From Capnocytophaga canimorsus (lineage in GTDB: Bacteria > Bacteroidota > Bacteroidia > Flavobacteriales > Flavobacteriaceae): 64,000 nucleotides of DNA. The notes below the pieces were generated by a model. That model was not told where the DNA came from. It saw nothing but the letters and a program-made list of their open reading frames with translations, and did not search any database. The stretch lies in NCBI RefSeq assembly GCF_002302565.1, contig NZ_CP022382.1, forward strand, positions 1,559,001 to 1,623,000, written 5' to 3'. The position numbers were made by a program, and so were the translations under genes. Shown here in pieces: positions 1-9,504 of the stretch; position 1 is the first letter of the stretch; each line of letters starts with the position of its first letter.

Positions 1-868
1 CGGCGGACACGTAATCGTTCGAGGCAATAAAAACCTATGGACACTTATTCACTTCAAGTTTCAAAAGCATTTTCGAGCCGGACACGGTGAGCACGGAGGA
101 GCCAACCGAAGCACTGGTGCTGACGGACAAGATGTGTATTTGGAAGTGCCTTTAGGAACCGTGGTAAAAGACGCTATTACCGAACAAGCTCTCTTTGAAA
201 TTACTGAAGATGGGCAAGAAATTATCGCATTACAAGGCGGAAAAGGCGGGTTGGGCAATTGGCATTTTCGTTCAGCAACGAATCAAACTCCGCGATACGC
301 CCAGTCGGGCATTGCAGGAATAGAAACCGAATTGCTTCTGGAGCTAAAAGTTTTAGCCGATGTAGGCTTGGTAGGTTTCCCCAATGCCGGTAAGTCCACG
401 CTTTTGTCGGTAATTACTTCAGCAAAGCCCAAAATAGGGGACTATCCATTTACCACCCTAAAACCTAACTTAGGTATTGTGCAGTATCGTGATTTTAAAT
501 CATTTGTTGTTGCAGATATTCCTGGTATTATTGAAGGTGCTGCCGAAGGAAAGGGATTGGGGCATTATTTTTTGAGGCATATCGAACGGAATTCGGTTTT
601 GCTTTTTCTTATCCCTGCCGATAGTAAAGACATTGCCCAAGAGTATGCCATTCTGCTAAATGAATTGCAGCAATATAACCCTGAATTGCTACATAAAAAC
701 CGATTGTTAGCCATTTCAAAGTCAGATATGCTAGATGAGGAACTGACTGCTGAAATGGAAAGTCTGCTCAAAAAAACGCTTCCCAATGTGCCTTTTGTGT
801 TTATCTCATCGGTTTCGGGCAAAGGAATACAATTACTTAAAGATGAACTTTGGCAAATGCTTCACTAA
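1..868 (+). CDS. obg: GTPase Obg, 5' end outside window
   Basis: This is the C-terminal part of the ribosome-assembly and stress GTPase Obg (also called CgtA). The reading frame is open from base 2, and about 288 residues are visible. The first residues ([15 protein letters not shown]) are the late part of the glycine-rich Obg fold. The G domain follows, with the P-loop GFPNAGKST at bases 373-399 and the G3 motif DIPG. The G4 motif reads SKSD in place of the usual NKxD. The protein ends shortly after the G domain and has no OCT extension. Obg binds GTP and associates with the 50S subunit. The true start lies upstream of the window. Confidence 0.95.
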   Translation, partial: GGHVIVRGNKNLWTLIHFKFQKHFRAGHGEHGGANRSTGADGQDVYLEVPLGTVVKDAITEQALFEITEDGQEIIALQGGKGGLGNWHFRSATNQTPRYAQSGIAGIETELLLELKVLADVGLVGFPNAGKSTLLSVITSAKPKIGDYPFTTLKPNLGIVQYRDFKSFVVADIPGIIEGAAEGKGLGHYFLRHIERNSVLLFLIPADSKDIAQEYAILLNELQQYNPELLHKNRLLAISKSDMLDEELTAEMESLLKKTLPNVPFVFISSVSGKGIQLLKDELWQMLH

Positions 869-904
869 GTTTATAAATCAAAAAGAGGCAAAAGTGTCTA
901 TTGT

Positions 905-949
905 CAGGCTCAGCGGAAACGTAAGCCTTGTTAATCCGAATTTTTTTTT
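905..949 (+). terminator. Possible weak terminator after obg
   Basis: An imperfect hairpin (CAGGCT at 905-910 with AGCCTTG at 924-930, one bulge) is followed about ten bases later by nine T residues at 941-949. The gap between stem and T run makes it a poor intrinsic terminator. Confidence 0.3.
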
Positions 950-1056
950 GAAAGGAAAATACGTTAGGTCAACTTAAAATGTGTCTGACACAGTGAAAGA
1001 TTTGAAATTTGGCAAGAAATTTGAAGCATCAAAACATAACTTAAAATAAAGAAAAA

Positions 1057-1749
1057 ATGATTGGATATTACGTTTTAATTGGAGTGATTTCACTACTGAG
1101 TATGCTAATAAGTTGGCGACTCAAAAGCAAATTCAAACACTACTCACAAGTGCATTTGCGCAATAATATGACTGGAGCTGAAATTGCTGAAAAAATGTTG
1201 AAAGACCACGGAATACACGATGTAAAAGTTATTTCAACCCCTGGAATGCTCACCGACCATTACAATCCGCAAAACAAAACCGTAAACCTTAGTGAAGGGG
1301 TTTACAACCAAAGTAATGCGGCAGCGGCAGCTGTAGCAGCTCACGAGTGTGGGCACGCCGTACAACACGCTCAGGCTTACAAGTGGTTGCAAATGCGTTC
1401 GATGTTAGTGCCGGTAGTTAGCATTACCTCGAATATGTCTACTTTTGTTATTATGGCTGGTTTGGGGCTCGCTTTTGTTTCTAAATTAGGAATTTACGTT
1501 GCTATTATCGGGGTAGTGATGATGGGGCTTGCTACGCTTTTCAGTTTCGTTACTCTTCCGGTAGAGTACGATGCCAGCAACCGTGCACTGGCTTGGCTTA
1601 AAAACAAAAATATGGTTACCCCCGACGAATATACTGGTGCTCAAGACGCTCTGAAATGGGCAGCACGTACATACTTGGTAGCTGCATTAGGAGCTTTGGC
1701 TATGCTCATTTACTGGGTATTACGCATTGCATCATCTTCAAGAGAATAA
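1057..1749 (+). CDS. Neutral zinc metallopeptidase, YugP family
   Basis: This is a predicted integral-membrane zinc protease of the YugP family (Pfam Zn_peptidase_2), 230 residues and full length. A hydrophobic segment lies at about residues 3-20. The zinc site HECGH is at residues 96-100, inside an alanine-rich helix. Several transmembrane segments follow at about 125-170 and 205-225. The conserved PVEYDAS motif, typical of the family, follows the second hydrophobic stretch. Its substrates are not known. The start ATG at 1057 is preceded by an A-rich stretch. It is a single gene with its own terminator downstream. Confidence 0.88.
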   Translation: MIGYYVLIGVISLLSMLISWRLKSKFKHYSQVHLRNNMTGAEIAEKMLKDHGIHDVKVISTPGMLTDHYNPQNKTVNLSEGVYNQSNAAAAAVAAHECGHAVQHAQAYKWLQMRSMLVPVVSITSNMSTFVIMAGLGLAFVSKLGIYVAIIGVVMMGLATLFSFVTLPVEYDASNRALAWLKNKNMVTPDEYTGAQDALKWAARTYLVAALGALAMLIYWVLRIASSSRE

Positions 1750-1769
1750 AAGAATATATTTATAAAAAC

Positions 1770-1807
1770 AAAAAGGTGGATTTTCATTGGAATTTCCACC
1801 TTTTTTT
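1770..1807 (+). terminator. Intrinsic terminator
   Basis: AAAAAGGTGG at 1770-1779 pairs with CCACCTTTTT at 1796-1805 and is followed by further T residues. It ends the zinc protease transcript. Confidence 0.8.
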
Positions 1808-1828
1808 AATTTTTTTTGAAGAAAAATA

Positions 1829-1836
1829 TATATTTG
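1829..1836 (+). promoter_or_regulatory. Putative -7 element
   Basis: TATATTTG matches the Bacteroidota -7 consensus TAnnTTTG and sits 28 bases before the ATG of the outer-membrane protein gene. No clear TTTG box was found at the expected spacing upstream. Confidence 0.35.
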
Positions 1837-1864
1837 CTTTTCTTTATAAATTAAAACAACCAAA

Positions 1865-4639
1865 ATGAATAAGAATTTCACATTGCTATTTCTATTATTT
1901 CTGGGTTTTTCTGCTTATTCTCAACAATTTACTATTACAGGAAAAGTGTACGATAAATCTACTCAAAAACCTCTTGAAGCTTCTACGGTCTTTTTAAAAT
2001 CGGTAAAGGATTCTACTTTAGTGAATTACACCATTTCTGATGCCAAAGGGATTTTCAATTTAAAAGGCAAAACCCAAGAGCAAGAGTTGGATTTGTTCAT
2101 CACTCACATCGGGAATGCTCCTTATAAAAAACGTATTTCCACTCCAAAAGGGACACTTGATTTGGGGCTTATCCAAATGGAGATGCAATCCGAAGAATTA
2201 GAAGGAGTTACGGTGCTTTCCGAAGCCATTCCCATCACGGTTAAAAAAGACACCCTCGAATTCAATGCTGATGCTTTCAAACTTCGCCCTGATGCTACGG
2301 TAGAAGAATTGCTTAAAAATCTACCAGGCGTTGAGGTTGATGCTAAAGGAAACATCACGGTAAACGGAACGCCTGTGAACGAAATTCTGGTAAACGGAAA
2401 ACCTTTTTTTGATGACCCCAAAATCGCTACAAAAAATCTTACCAAAGAAATCGTCAAGAAAGTCCAAGTGAGTGATACCAAAACTAAAGAACAGAAATTT
2501 ACCAAAGAAGAAGGTGATCCGAACAATAAGTCGATAAATATTGTACTGAAAGAAGACAAAAACAAAGGCTATTTCGGACGAGCCACCGCGGGTTATGGTA
2601 ATAAAGACCGCTACGAACTCAATGGTTTTGGAAATTATTTTCAAGACCAAACCCGTGTTTCTGTATTAGGTAGTTCAAATAATATCAATACTTTAGGATT
2701 TCAATATGATGAAATCTTTGGAATGATGGGTAATGTGGAAAGTCGTACTGTTTCAAGAGGTAGAATTTCTATGGATGGAATGGATTTTGGAGGCGGTGAC
2801 GGATTTAATCAATCGCACATTGCAGGAATAAGTTATGTAGATGAGTACGGCAAAATGATGGAAGTGGACGGTAATTATTTTTATACCTACAATGATAACG
2901 AATCTTACTCACGAAACGACCGAGAAACTACCTTGCCTGACCGCCATTATTTTTCACGCAACGAGCAGTGGGGCAACTCGTGGAATGATTCGCACAATTT
3001 CCGAACTGAATTGGAATACAAAATCGATTCGTTGACCCAAATTTCGGTACGTCCGCGAATTGCTGTAAGTAAAGGTAATAGCAGTAACAAAAGTGAAGAA
3101 GCTTCTTATGATAGTGATAGAAATCCTGTAAATCAGAGTCTTTCCAAAAGTAATTCGCATAATCATAATGTGAATTTTGAAAATCGGGTTTCTTTCAATC
3201 GGCGTTTTAAGGGGACAAAAGGTTCGTGGGGAATATCTCTGTCAAACACTAACAATCGTTCAGAACGAGAACAAGAATTGTACAATACACGTGTGATTTT
3301 CAGAAGCCATCCGCATCCGTTCACACAAATTCGTGATCAACACCAAGATACCGATAACCGAAGCGACCATTACTATGTTCGGGCAACTCTTCGTTATCCG
3401 CTTTTCAAAGATTTTTTGCTTCGAGCGGGATATAATCTATCTAAAACCGATGCTAAAAATAACGTAAATACTTATGATTCAGATGCTAACGGGAATTATA
3501 CCGATTTTAATACAGCATTAAGTTCTGATTTTCTGACGGAAAACACACGGCACAAACCCGAAGTCGGATTTGAATGGCGTACGGGGAAGTTCCGTTTTAA
3601 TAGCGATGTGGGAATGATTTACAATAGAATTGAGAATCAGGATTTTCTTCGGAATTTGGAATTAGATAAAACGTTTCAAAACCCAGATTTCCGATTCCGA
3701 ATGAATTACGAAATGAAAAAAGGATCAAGTATCAATTTTAGCTATGATACCAGTACACGCGTACCGAGCGTAACTCAGTTGCAACCTATTGATAATGTGA
3801 ATAATCCGCTACATACATTTACTGGAAATCCGGATTTGAAACCCTCTTTTACAAATGCTTTTCGTATGTCTTTCAGCAATTACAATTGGGAGACCCGTAG
3901 TGGAATATTTGTATATTTTACTACTGAATTTCAGGAAGATAAAATTACCTCAATTACCTTAACCAATGATGATTTGACTCGAAAAACCACCTACACTAAT
4001 GTTGATGGCGATTTTTCAGTATATGGAGGTTTTAATTTGGATAAGTCGTACAAAGTGGGGAAAAATAAAATTGGATATCAAGTTAATCTTTGGGGGAATA
4101 TCAATAAAAATAATCTTTTTAGTAACGGAACGCGTTATGCCATAACGAATTACGATTTATATCCAAACCTAGGTTTGAATTACAACTATGATGAAAAAGT
4201 GGATTTGGATTTGGAATACTCTCCTTGGTTTAAAAAAGCGACATATGATTTGGAAGCTTTTGAAAATCAGAACTATTCAGGGCAACGTGCTTCGTTTAGA
4301 ATTACAACGTATGTACCTAAAAATGTGATTTTTGGTAGTGATATTGAGTTTTCTTATCAACCCTATATGAATGATGGTTTTAGAAAAACTTATTTTTATT
4401 GGAATATGAGTTTGGGCTATAAATTTCTGGATGAAAAAGCCACTTTGCAACTCAAAGCCTTCGATTTGCTAAACCAAACCGTAGATGCGTGGCGAACCAT
4501 CACACAAGATTATGTGCAAGACTCACAAAAACTGATGCTTAAACAATATTTTATGCTTAGTTTTTCATACAAAATCAACAAAGTCGGAGGTAAAGGCAAC
4601 CAAAGCAGAGGACGAAGCAGCATCCGATTTTATAGGTAA
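1865..4639 (+). CDS. Outer membrane beta-barrel protein, TonB-receptor-like
   Basis: This 924-residue protein has a signal peptide ending at about residue 19 (SAYSQ). A CarboxypepD_reg-like beta-sandwich follows (TITGKVYDKSTQKPLEAS, about 22-100), then a plug-like region (ELLKNLPGVEVDAKGNITVN) and a long C-terminal beta-barrel rich in aromatic and Asn/Asp strands. This is the layout of the outer-membrane beta-barrel family (Pfam OMP_b-brl_3), a relative of TonB-dependent receptors. The ligand is unknown. A lipocalin-like lipoprotein gene follows after 127 bases, but co-transcription is uncertain. Confidence 0.85.
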   Translation: MNKNFTLLFLLFLGFSAYSQQFTITGKVYDKSTQKPLEASTVFLKSVKDSTLVNYTISDAKGIFNLKGKTQEQELDLFITHIGNAPYKKRISTPKGTLDLGLIQMEMQSEELEGVTVLSEAIPITVKKDTLEFNADAFKLRPDATVEELLKNLPGVEVDAKGNITVNGTPVNEILVNGKPFFDDPKIATKNLTKEIVKKVQVSDTKTKEQKFTKEEGDPNNKSINIVLKEDKNKGYFGRATAGYGNKDRYELNGFGNYFQDQTRVSVLGSSNNINTLGFQYDEIFGMMGNVESRTVSRGRISMDGMDFGGGDGFNQSHIAGISYVDEYGKMMEVDGNYFYTYNDNESYSRNDRETTLPDRHYFSRNEQWGNSWNDSHNFRTELEYKIDSLTQISVRPRIAVSKGNSSNKSEEASYDSDRNPVNQSLSKSNSHNHNVNFENRVSFNRRFKGTKGSWGISLSNTNNRSEREQELYNTRVIFRSHPHPFTQIRDQHQDTDNRSDHYYVRATLRYPLFKDFLLRAGYNLSKTDAKNNVNTYDSDANGNYTDFNTALSSDFLTENTRHKPEVGFEWRTGKFRFNSDVGMIYNRIENQDFLRNLELDKTFQNPDFRFRMNYEMKKGSSINFSYDTSTRVPSVTQLQPIDNVNNPLHTFTGNPDLKPSFTNAFRMSFSNYNWETRSGIFVYFTTEFQEDKITSITLTNDDLTRKTTYTNVDGDFSVYGGFNLDKSYKVGKNKIGYQVNLWGNINKNNLFSNGTRYAITNYDLYPNLGLNYNYDEKVDLDLEYSPWFKKATYDLEAFENQNYSGQRASFRITTYVPKNVIFGSDIEFSYQPYMNDGFRKTYFYWNMSLGYKFLDEKATLQLKAFDLLNQTVDAWRTITQDYVQDSQKLMLKQYFMLSFSYKINKVGGKGNQSRGRSSIRFYR

Positions 4640-4766
4640 ATAAGTAAATCTTAATAAAATTTAGTTTCTTCAATAAATACAAAAAACAAGATTGTTTATT
4701 TGCTTAATTTATTGATTATGATTTTATTTGCATCTCAATTATTTAATACATAAAATTATTTTAACG

Positions 4767-5450
4767 ATGAAAAGAATTTTAGTATTGGTTTCTTGTGGGA
4801 AAGATGATAATCCGCAAAAGCAAGATGAAAAAATTGATATTAAGCAACTCATCGGTCAATGGAGATTACAATCTGTAACAGAAAATGGTAAGAATTTGCT
4901 TAATGATTGTAATAAACAAGATACCTATGTCTTCAAATCAGATAATACTTACACAAAGATGCATTATGCTGTTGACGGAGTGAACTGCAGAAAAGAAGAT
5001 GGACACGGAACATTTTCTTTTAAGGGAAATTTGCTCACGTTTATCAATGGAAAGACAGGTACTGAAGAAACAGGAAATTTTATCATTAAAGAGAATACTT
5101 TGACTTTATCAAGTGGAAGTTATACAGCTGTTTATGAAAAGATTGAAAATCCTCTTATTGGAAAATGGAAATTGCAAGGAGAAATAATTAATGGGGAAAA
5201 GATACAATTTGAAAAGTGTGAAAAAGAGTTTTTTATGAATATAGAAGAAAAAACGATTACAAATAATTATTTTAAAGTACAAGGAGATAATTGTGTGGAA
5301 GACCTCAATAAGAAAGAAGTTCATAATTACACTTTTACACAAACAACAATTACCATAGGAGATTATAAGGTAAATTACGTTATAAAAGATGATGTTTTGA
5401 CATTTCAAACTCTTGATGAAACAAAAACTACAACTTATACCAAGCAATAA
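4767..5450 (+). CDS. Double lipocalin-like lipoprotein
   Basis: This is a probable lipoprotein with two tandem lipocalin-like domains. The first begins LIGQWRLQSV (about residues 26-120) and the second LIGKWKLQGE (about 128-225). Both share the G-x-W opening, paired cysteines and a late T-L-T-x strand. I chose ATG 4767 (MKRILVLVSCGKDD) over an in-frame ATG at 4728, because the latter adds an atypical leader. The signal peptide is then unusually short, with only eight residues before the VSC lipobox, as if the hydrophobic core had been deleted. Ligand and function are unknown. Confidence 0.7.
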   Translation: MKRILVLVSCGKDDNPQKQDEKIDIKQLIGQWRLQSVTENGKNLLNDCNKQDTYVFKSDNTYTKMHYAVDGVNCRKEDGHGTFSFKGNLLTFINGKTGTEETGNFIIKENTLTLSSGSYTAVYEKIENPLIGKWKLQGEIINGEKIQFEKCEKEFFMNIEEKTITNNYFKVQGDNCVEDLNKKEVHNYTFTQTTITIGDYKVNYVIKDDVLTFQTLDETKTTTYTKQ

Positions 5451-5466
5451 ATTTCTAGAAAAAATT

Positions 5467-5510
5467 AACAAACTTATGCTTATTTAGTTGATTGGTAATG
5501 AGTTTGTTTT
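5467..5510 (+). terminator. Possible terminator with long loop
   Basis: AACAAACT at 5467-5474 pairs with AGTTTGTT at 5501-5508, followed by T residues. The loop is 26 bases, so it is weaker than the next hairpin. Confidence 0.4.
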
Positions 5511-5573
5511 AATAGTCGTGATGCTTCAACCACATACAAGATAATATACCAGTAATATTGATTGTTTTTCAGA

Positions 5574-5611
5574 AAAAATCTTCAAGAGCTTGTTGCTTTT
5601 GAAGATTTTTT
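5574..5611 (+). terminator. Intrinsic terminator
   Basis: An A run leading into ATCTTCAA pairs with TTGAAGAT and a T run ending at 5611. The stem is about 12 bp. A and T runs on both sides could make it bidirectional. It separates the lipocalin-like gene from aspS. Confidence 0.7.
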
Positions 5612-5659
5612 ATTTTGGAAGAAAAAACATTTTCAAGTCATCAATTCTTAAAAAAATGC

Positions 5660-5667
5660 TACTTTTG
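5660..5667 (+). promoter_or_regulatory. Putative aspS -7 element
   Basis: TACTTTTG fits the TAnnTTTG -7 consensus and lies 24 bases before the aspS start, downstream of a terminator. The -33 box is not clear. Confidence 0.5.
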
Positions 5668-5691
5668 CAGTCGTAAAACAGATTTCTAAAA

Positions 5692-7440
5692 ATGTACAGA
5701 ACACATACTTGTGGCGAACTTCGCCTTTCCGATGTAAATAAAGAAATTACCCTCAGTGGTTGGGTACAAAAAATCCGCAATAAAGGTTTTATGGTTTGGG
5801 TGGATATCCGTGACCGATATGGCATCACTCAGCTTATTTTTGACGAAGAACGCACCAGCAAAAACGTGTTGGAATTGGCTACAACACTTTCTCGCGAAGA
5901 CGTAATTCAGGTAACGGGAAAAGTCATTGAACGTGAGGCAAAAAACAATCATATTCCCACCGGAGAAATCGAAATTTTGGTTTCGGAATTGGTCGTATTG
6001 AACAAATCGGAACTTCCTCCTTTTACCATTGAAGATAATACTGATGGTGGGGAAGATATTCGTATGAAATACAGATATTTGGATATTCGTCGTACGCCAG
6101 TTCGCAACAATTTGATTTTCCGTCACGAGGTAGCGATGCAAGTGAGGAACTATCTTTCTAAAGAAGGATTTATTGAGGTGGAAACGCCTGTGCTGATAAA
6201 ATCAACTCCTGAGGGAGCCAGAGATTTCGTGGTTCCAAGTCGTATGAACGAGGGAGAATTTTACGCCCTTCCGCAGTCGCCACAAACGTTCAAACAACTC
6301 TTGATGGTCGGTGGGTTAGACAAATATTTTCAGATAGTAAAATGCTTCCGCGATGAGGATTTACGTGCTGACAGACAGCCAGAATTTACTCAAATCGACT
6401 GCGAAATGTCGTTCGTGGAGCAAGAAGATATCATCAACACCTTTGAGGGACTTACCAAACATCTGTTGAAGGAAGTAAAAGGTATTTCTATTGAGAAATT
6501 CCCACGAATGACCTATGCCGAAGCGATGAAAACCTACGGAAACGACAAACCCGATATCCGTTTTGGAATGAAGTTCGGTGAGCTTAACGATATCGCACAA
6601 CACAAAGATTTCAAGGTGTTTAACGAAGCGGAATTGGTGGTAGGGATTGCCGTTCCGGGGGCTAACAGCTACACACGTAAGGAAATAGATGCTTTAATCG
6701 AATGGGTAAAACGCCCACAGGTAGGAGCTTCAGGTATGGTGTATGTTAAGTGTAATGATGATGGTAGCTTCAAATCGTCAGTGGATAAATTTTACAGCGA
6801 AGAAGACCTCCAAAAATGGGCGGAACGCACTGAGGCAAAGGCAGGAGACCTTATCTGTATTCTCTCAGGAAAAGCCGACAAGGTGCGTGGGCAACTTTCA
6901 GCCTTGCGTATGGAACTTGCCGAGCGTTTGGGCTTACGCAAAGCGGACGAATTTGCTCCGCTATGGGTAGTAGATTTCCCATTGTTGGAGTTCAACGAAG
7001 AAGAGAACCGATTTTTTGCAATGCATCACCCGTTTACATCTCCAAAACCGGAAGATATTCCCCTGCTTGATACCAATCCGGCTGCGGTACGTGCCAATGC
7101 CTACGATTTGGTGCTGAACGGAAACGAGATAGGCGGCGGTTCTATCCGAATTTTCAATAAAGAATTACAGGCGAAGATGTTTGAGTTGTTGGGCTTTACG
7201 CCTGAACAAGCAGAGGCTCAATTTGGCTTCTTGATGAACGCCTTTAAGTACGGAGCACCTCCACACGGAGGCTTGGCTTTTGGGTTTGATAGATTGGTTG
7301 CTATTTTGGGTGGACAAGAAACTATCCGTGACTTTATAGCCTTCCCTAAAAATAACTCGGGACGCGATGTAATGATTGACGCACCCTCACCGATTGACTC
7401 CGCACAGCTTGACGAATTGCATATCAGGTTGAATAATTAA
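5692..7440 (+). CDS. aspS: Aspartate--tRNA ligase
   Basis: This is a 582-residue class II aminoacyl-tRNA synthetase that charges tRNA-Asp with aspartate in the cytoplasm. An N-terminal OB-fold anticodon-binding domain begins [11 protein letters not shown]. The class II core follows, with motif 2 ([18 protein letters not shown]), the bacterial insertion domain, [11 protein letters not shown], and motif 3 near the end ([15 protein letters not shown]). The length is normal for bacterial AspRS. The last 123 bases before the final codons (7311-7433) recur at 9504-9626, and the last 42 of these also recur at 8811-8852. Confidence 0.97.
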   Translation: MYRTHTCGELRLSDVNKEITLSGWVQKIRNKGFMVWVDIRDRYGITQLIFDEERTSKNVLELATTLSREDVIQVTGKVIEREAKNNHIPTGEIEILVSELVVLNKSELPPFTIEDNTDGGEDIRMKYRYLDIRRTPVRNNLIFRHEVAMQVRNYLSKEGFIEVETPVLIKSTPEGARDFVVPSRMNEGEFYALPQSPQTFKQLLMVGGLDKYFQIVKCFRDEDLRADRQPEFTQIDCEMSFVEQEDIINTFEGLTKHLLKEVKGISIEKFPRMTYAEAMKTYGNDKPDIRFGMKFGELNDIAQHKDFKVFNEAELVVGIAVPGANSYTRKEIDALIEWVKRPQVGASGMVYVKCNDDGSFKSSVDKFYSEEDLQKWAERTEAKAGDLICILSGKADKVRGQLSALRMELAERLGLRKADEFAPLWVVDFPLLEFNEEENRFFAMHHPFTSPKPEDIPLLDTNPAAVRANAYDLVLNGNEIGGGSIRIFNKELQAKMFELLGFTPEQAEAQFGFLMNAFKYGAPPHGGLAFGFDRLVAILGGQETIRDFIAFPKNNSGRDVMIDAPSPIDSAQLDELHIRLNN

Positions 7441-7444
7441 CATA

Positions 7445-7487
7445 AAAAACATTGCTGAAAGATAGAAGAATTTTTAGCAATGTTTTT
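7445..7487 (+). terminator. Intrinsic terminator of aspS
   Basis: AAAAACATTGCT at 7445-7456 pairs with AGCAATGTTTTT at 7476-7487, followed by CTTTTT. The stem is 12 bp and lies directly after the aspS stop codon. Confidence 0.8.
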
Positions 7488-7506
7488 CTTTTTCATTGAA
7501 AATCAT

Positions 7507-7514
7507 TAGATTTG
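7507..7514 (+). promoter_or_regulatory. Putative -7 element
   Basis: TAGATTTG fits TAnnTTTG and lies 16 bases before the start of the thioredoxin-like gene, after the aspS terminator. Confidence 0.4.
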
Positions 7515-7530
7515 CTAACATCTTAAAACT

Positions 7531-8793
7531 ATGATAAAAATGAGAACATTACTATTCATTGTGCTGACAACTTTATTTTCTTTCAAAGAAATGTATGCAC
7601 AGAAAAAGTTAAAGCTTTCGGGAGAAGTTGTTGGGGCAGAAACTGAATCCATTTTGTTGGCAAAACCCACACAATCTGTATTTACAGATGCTGTTATAGA
7701 AATTCCTGTAAAGAATGGGAAGTTTTATTATGAATCTCAATTAGAATTTCCAGAAGCTGTAGAACTTTATTTCAGTGAGATTCGTAAAAAAGGAAGTGGA
7801 AGTATTATGGAATTGTTTTTGGAAAATGAGGAGATACATCTCACGCTTTATGATGAAGAAAAATTCAACAAAAACATTGTAAGAGGAGGCAAGTTGAATG
7901 CTGAGCATAAAAAGTATACGGATGATTTCAATCGTAAGTTTGAACATCTCTTCCAACCGATTATAGATAGTTTGGATGTTTTATATGAAAATGATTTGTA
8001 TCATAGTAAAGAGGTGGAAGAGTTGTACAAGCAGTTAGATGGTAAAACAGGTGTTGAGAAAAAACTTATCTACGAAAAAATTGAAGCCTTAACAAAAGCT
8101 GATAAACATCTTAGCCCTGAGGCTAAAAAGCTTAATGATAGGTTAAAGCCTCTAAATGAGGAAGCTAAAGCATATCGTCAGGAGTATATTGAGAAAAACC
8201 CGAACTTGATTGCTTACTCATTTCTTTTGAAAGACTTAATATATAAAAGGGAGCAAATGGATATTTCTTATAGCAAAAGAGTTGCAAAAAAACTAGCAAA
8301 AGTCAATCCGAACCATCCATATAATAAATTGGTTGCCGAATTGGTTGCCTCTCTTGAAAATATTAAAATTGGTCAAAAATTCGTTGATTTTACAGCTCCT
8401 GACCTAAATGGAAAGCAAGTACAACTATCAAAAGTTATTCAAGGAAAAATAACACTATTAGATTTTTGGGCTACTTGGTGCGGATCTTGTATTGCCACTA
8501 CTCGTATGATGATTCCCATTTATGAAGCATACAAGGACAAGGGTTTCACAATGGTGGGGGTTGCCGGAGAGTTTAAAAATACGGATAGGTTAACTCAATT
8601 TTTAGAGAAAGAAAAATGGGATTGGTTACAATTGGTTGAGTTAGACAAGCAAAATAAAATTTGGCAGAAGTACGGAATACAAAATAAAGCGGGTGGTGTT
8701 TTTCTCATTGACGAAAAAGGAACAATCATTGCAATTGACCCTACAACCGAAGAAGTTAGAAAAGAATTAGAAAAGCGATTGGATAAAAACTAA
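7531..8793 (+). CDS. TlpA-like thioredoxin-fold protein
   Basis: This is an exported thiol-disulfide protein of the TlpA/ResA type, 420 residues. It has a signal peptide ending near MYAQ (residue 24) and a DUF4369-like beta-sandwich at about residues 28-130. A charged helical middle follows, then a C-terminal thioredoxin fold with WCGSC (cysteines at residues 317 and 320). It should act as a periplasmic redox protein. An alternative ATG lies at 7540. The gene sits between the true aspS and a 46-bp aspS remnant, so it belongs to a mosaic stretch that may have arrived by recombination at aspS. Confidence 0.85.
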   Translation: MIKMRTLLFIVLTTLFSFKEMYAQKKLKLSGEVVGAETESILLAKPTQSVFTDAVIEIPVKNGKFYYESQLEFPEAVELYFSEIRKKGSGSIMELFLENEEIHLTLYDEEKFNKNIVRGGKLNAEHKKYTDDFNRKFEHLFQPIIDSLDVLYENDLYHSKEVEELYKQLDGKTGVEKKLIYEKIEALTKADKHLSPEAKKLNDRLKPLNEEAKAYRQEYIEKNPNLIAYSFLLKDLIYKREQMDISYSKRVAKKLAKVNPNHPYNKLVAELVASLENIKIGQKFVDFTAPDLNGKQVQLSKVIQGKITLLDFWATWCGSCIATTRMMIPIYEAYKDKGFTMVGVAGEFKNTDRLTQFLEKEKWDWLQLVELDKQNKIWQKYGIQNKAGGVFLIDEKGTIIAIDPTTEEVRKELEKRLDKN

Positions 8794-8810
8794 AGAAGTG
8801 CTGTAGCAAA

Positions 8811-8856
8811 GATTGACCCAGCACAACTTCACGAATTGCATATCAGGTTGAAATGA
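8811..8856 (+). pseudogene. aspS 3'-end remnant, short copy
   Basis: Bases 8811-8852 match aspS 7392-7433 at 38 of 42 positions. The frame reads IDPAQLHELHIRLK then TGA, against [15 protein letters not shown] in aspS. The TGA overlaps the ATG of the next gene (ATGA). This is a fragment of an aspS tail with no independent coding function. Confidence 0.85.
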
Positions 8857-9413
8857 AAAAATACCTTATAGTTTTAGTAATATTAATTTCATCTCAATGC
8901 TTAGGACAGGATAATATTGGAATAAAATTCTTTGGTTTGAGTTTTCATCCGTTGGGAGAAAGGCAAAATGCTCATTTAATGCCTAATAAATTAGATGAGA
9001 ATGCTTATTTTGTTCTGAATTTGGGGGCGATTATTTCTGCTGAAAAATTTGTTTATGAGGGTATAAGTATCAAATTTGCACAAGGGGTTTATGCTGATTG
9101 TGCGGTTCAGTTCGGTGGGTTTTCGCATATTGGAATTCGCTTTAGGATTTTTGAAATTCAAAGACACAAATTATCAGGAGGTTTAGGTCCTACTTTAGTA
9201 TTTCGTAAGAATTGGCAAAAATTAGAGGGCTATCATAATCCGAACGTATTTAAAGGAAGTAAGGAAAGTCGTTGGCAGTATTTGTTTTTGTGGTATGGTG
9301 GAGAATTTGAATACAAATACGCTTTAAATGAGCGATTCGATTTGACGACGTCCTTTGTGCCTGGTTACCCCGATTTGATGAGCTTATCCTTTGGAGTAAG
9401 TTATAATTTATAG
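8853..9413 (+). CDS. Exported protein of unknown function
   Basis: I do not recognise this 186-residue protein. It has a clear signal peptide (MKKYLIVLVILISSQCLGQ). The mature part has glycine- and aromatic-rich alternating strands and ends in SLSFGVSYNL, with a terminal aromatic or hydrophobic pattern typical of small outer-membrane beta-barrels. A barrel is therefore plausible but unproven. The ATG overlaps the stop codon of the aspS remnant just upstream, which suggests that in the source genome this gene lay immediately behind an aspS gene. Confidence 0.7.
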   Translation: MKKYLIVLVILISSQCLGQDNIGIKFFGLSFHPLGERQNAHLMPNKLDENAYFVLNLGAIISAEKFVYEGISIKFAQGVYADCAVQFGGFSHIGIRFRIFEIQRHKLSGGLGPTLVFRKNWQKLEGYHNPNVFKGSKESRWQYLFLWYGGEFEYKYALNERFDLTTSFVPGYPDLMSLSFGVSYNL

Positions 9414-9504
9414 AGATTTTTGTGACATTTTATCTTTTCGAGAGGGCTTCATTCAACCTATAAAGATGATTTTTTGGATTTAATAAATTGATTTCATTTT
9501 AGAT

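Noticed and set aside
786..977. 63-residue ORF overlapping the end of obg
   Set aside because: It overlaps obg in another frame, and its tail lies in a hairpin and T run, so it is not a gene.
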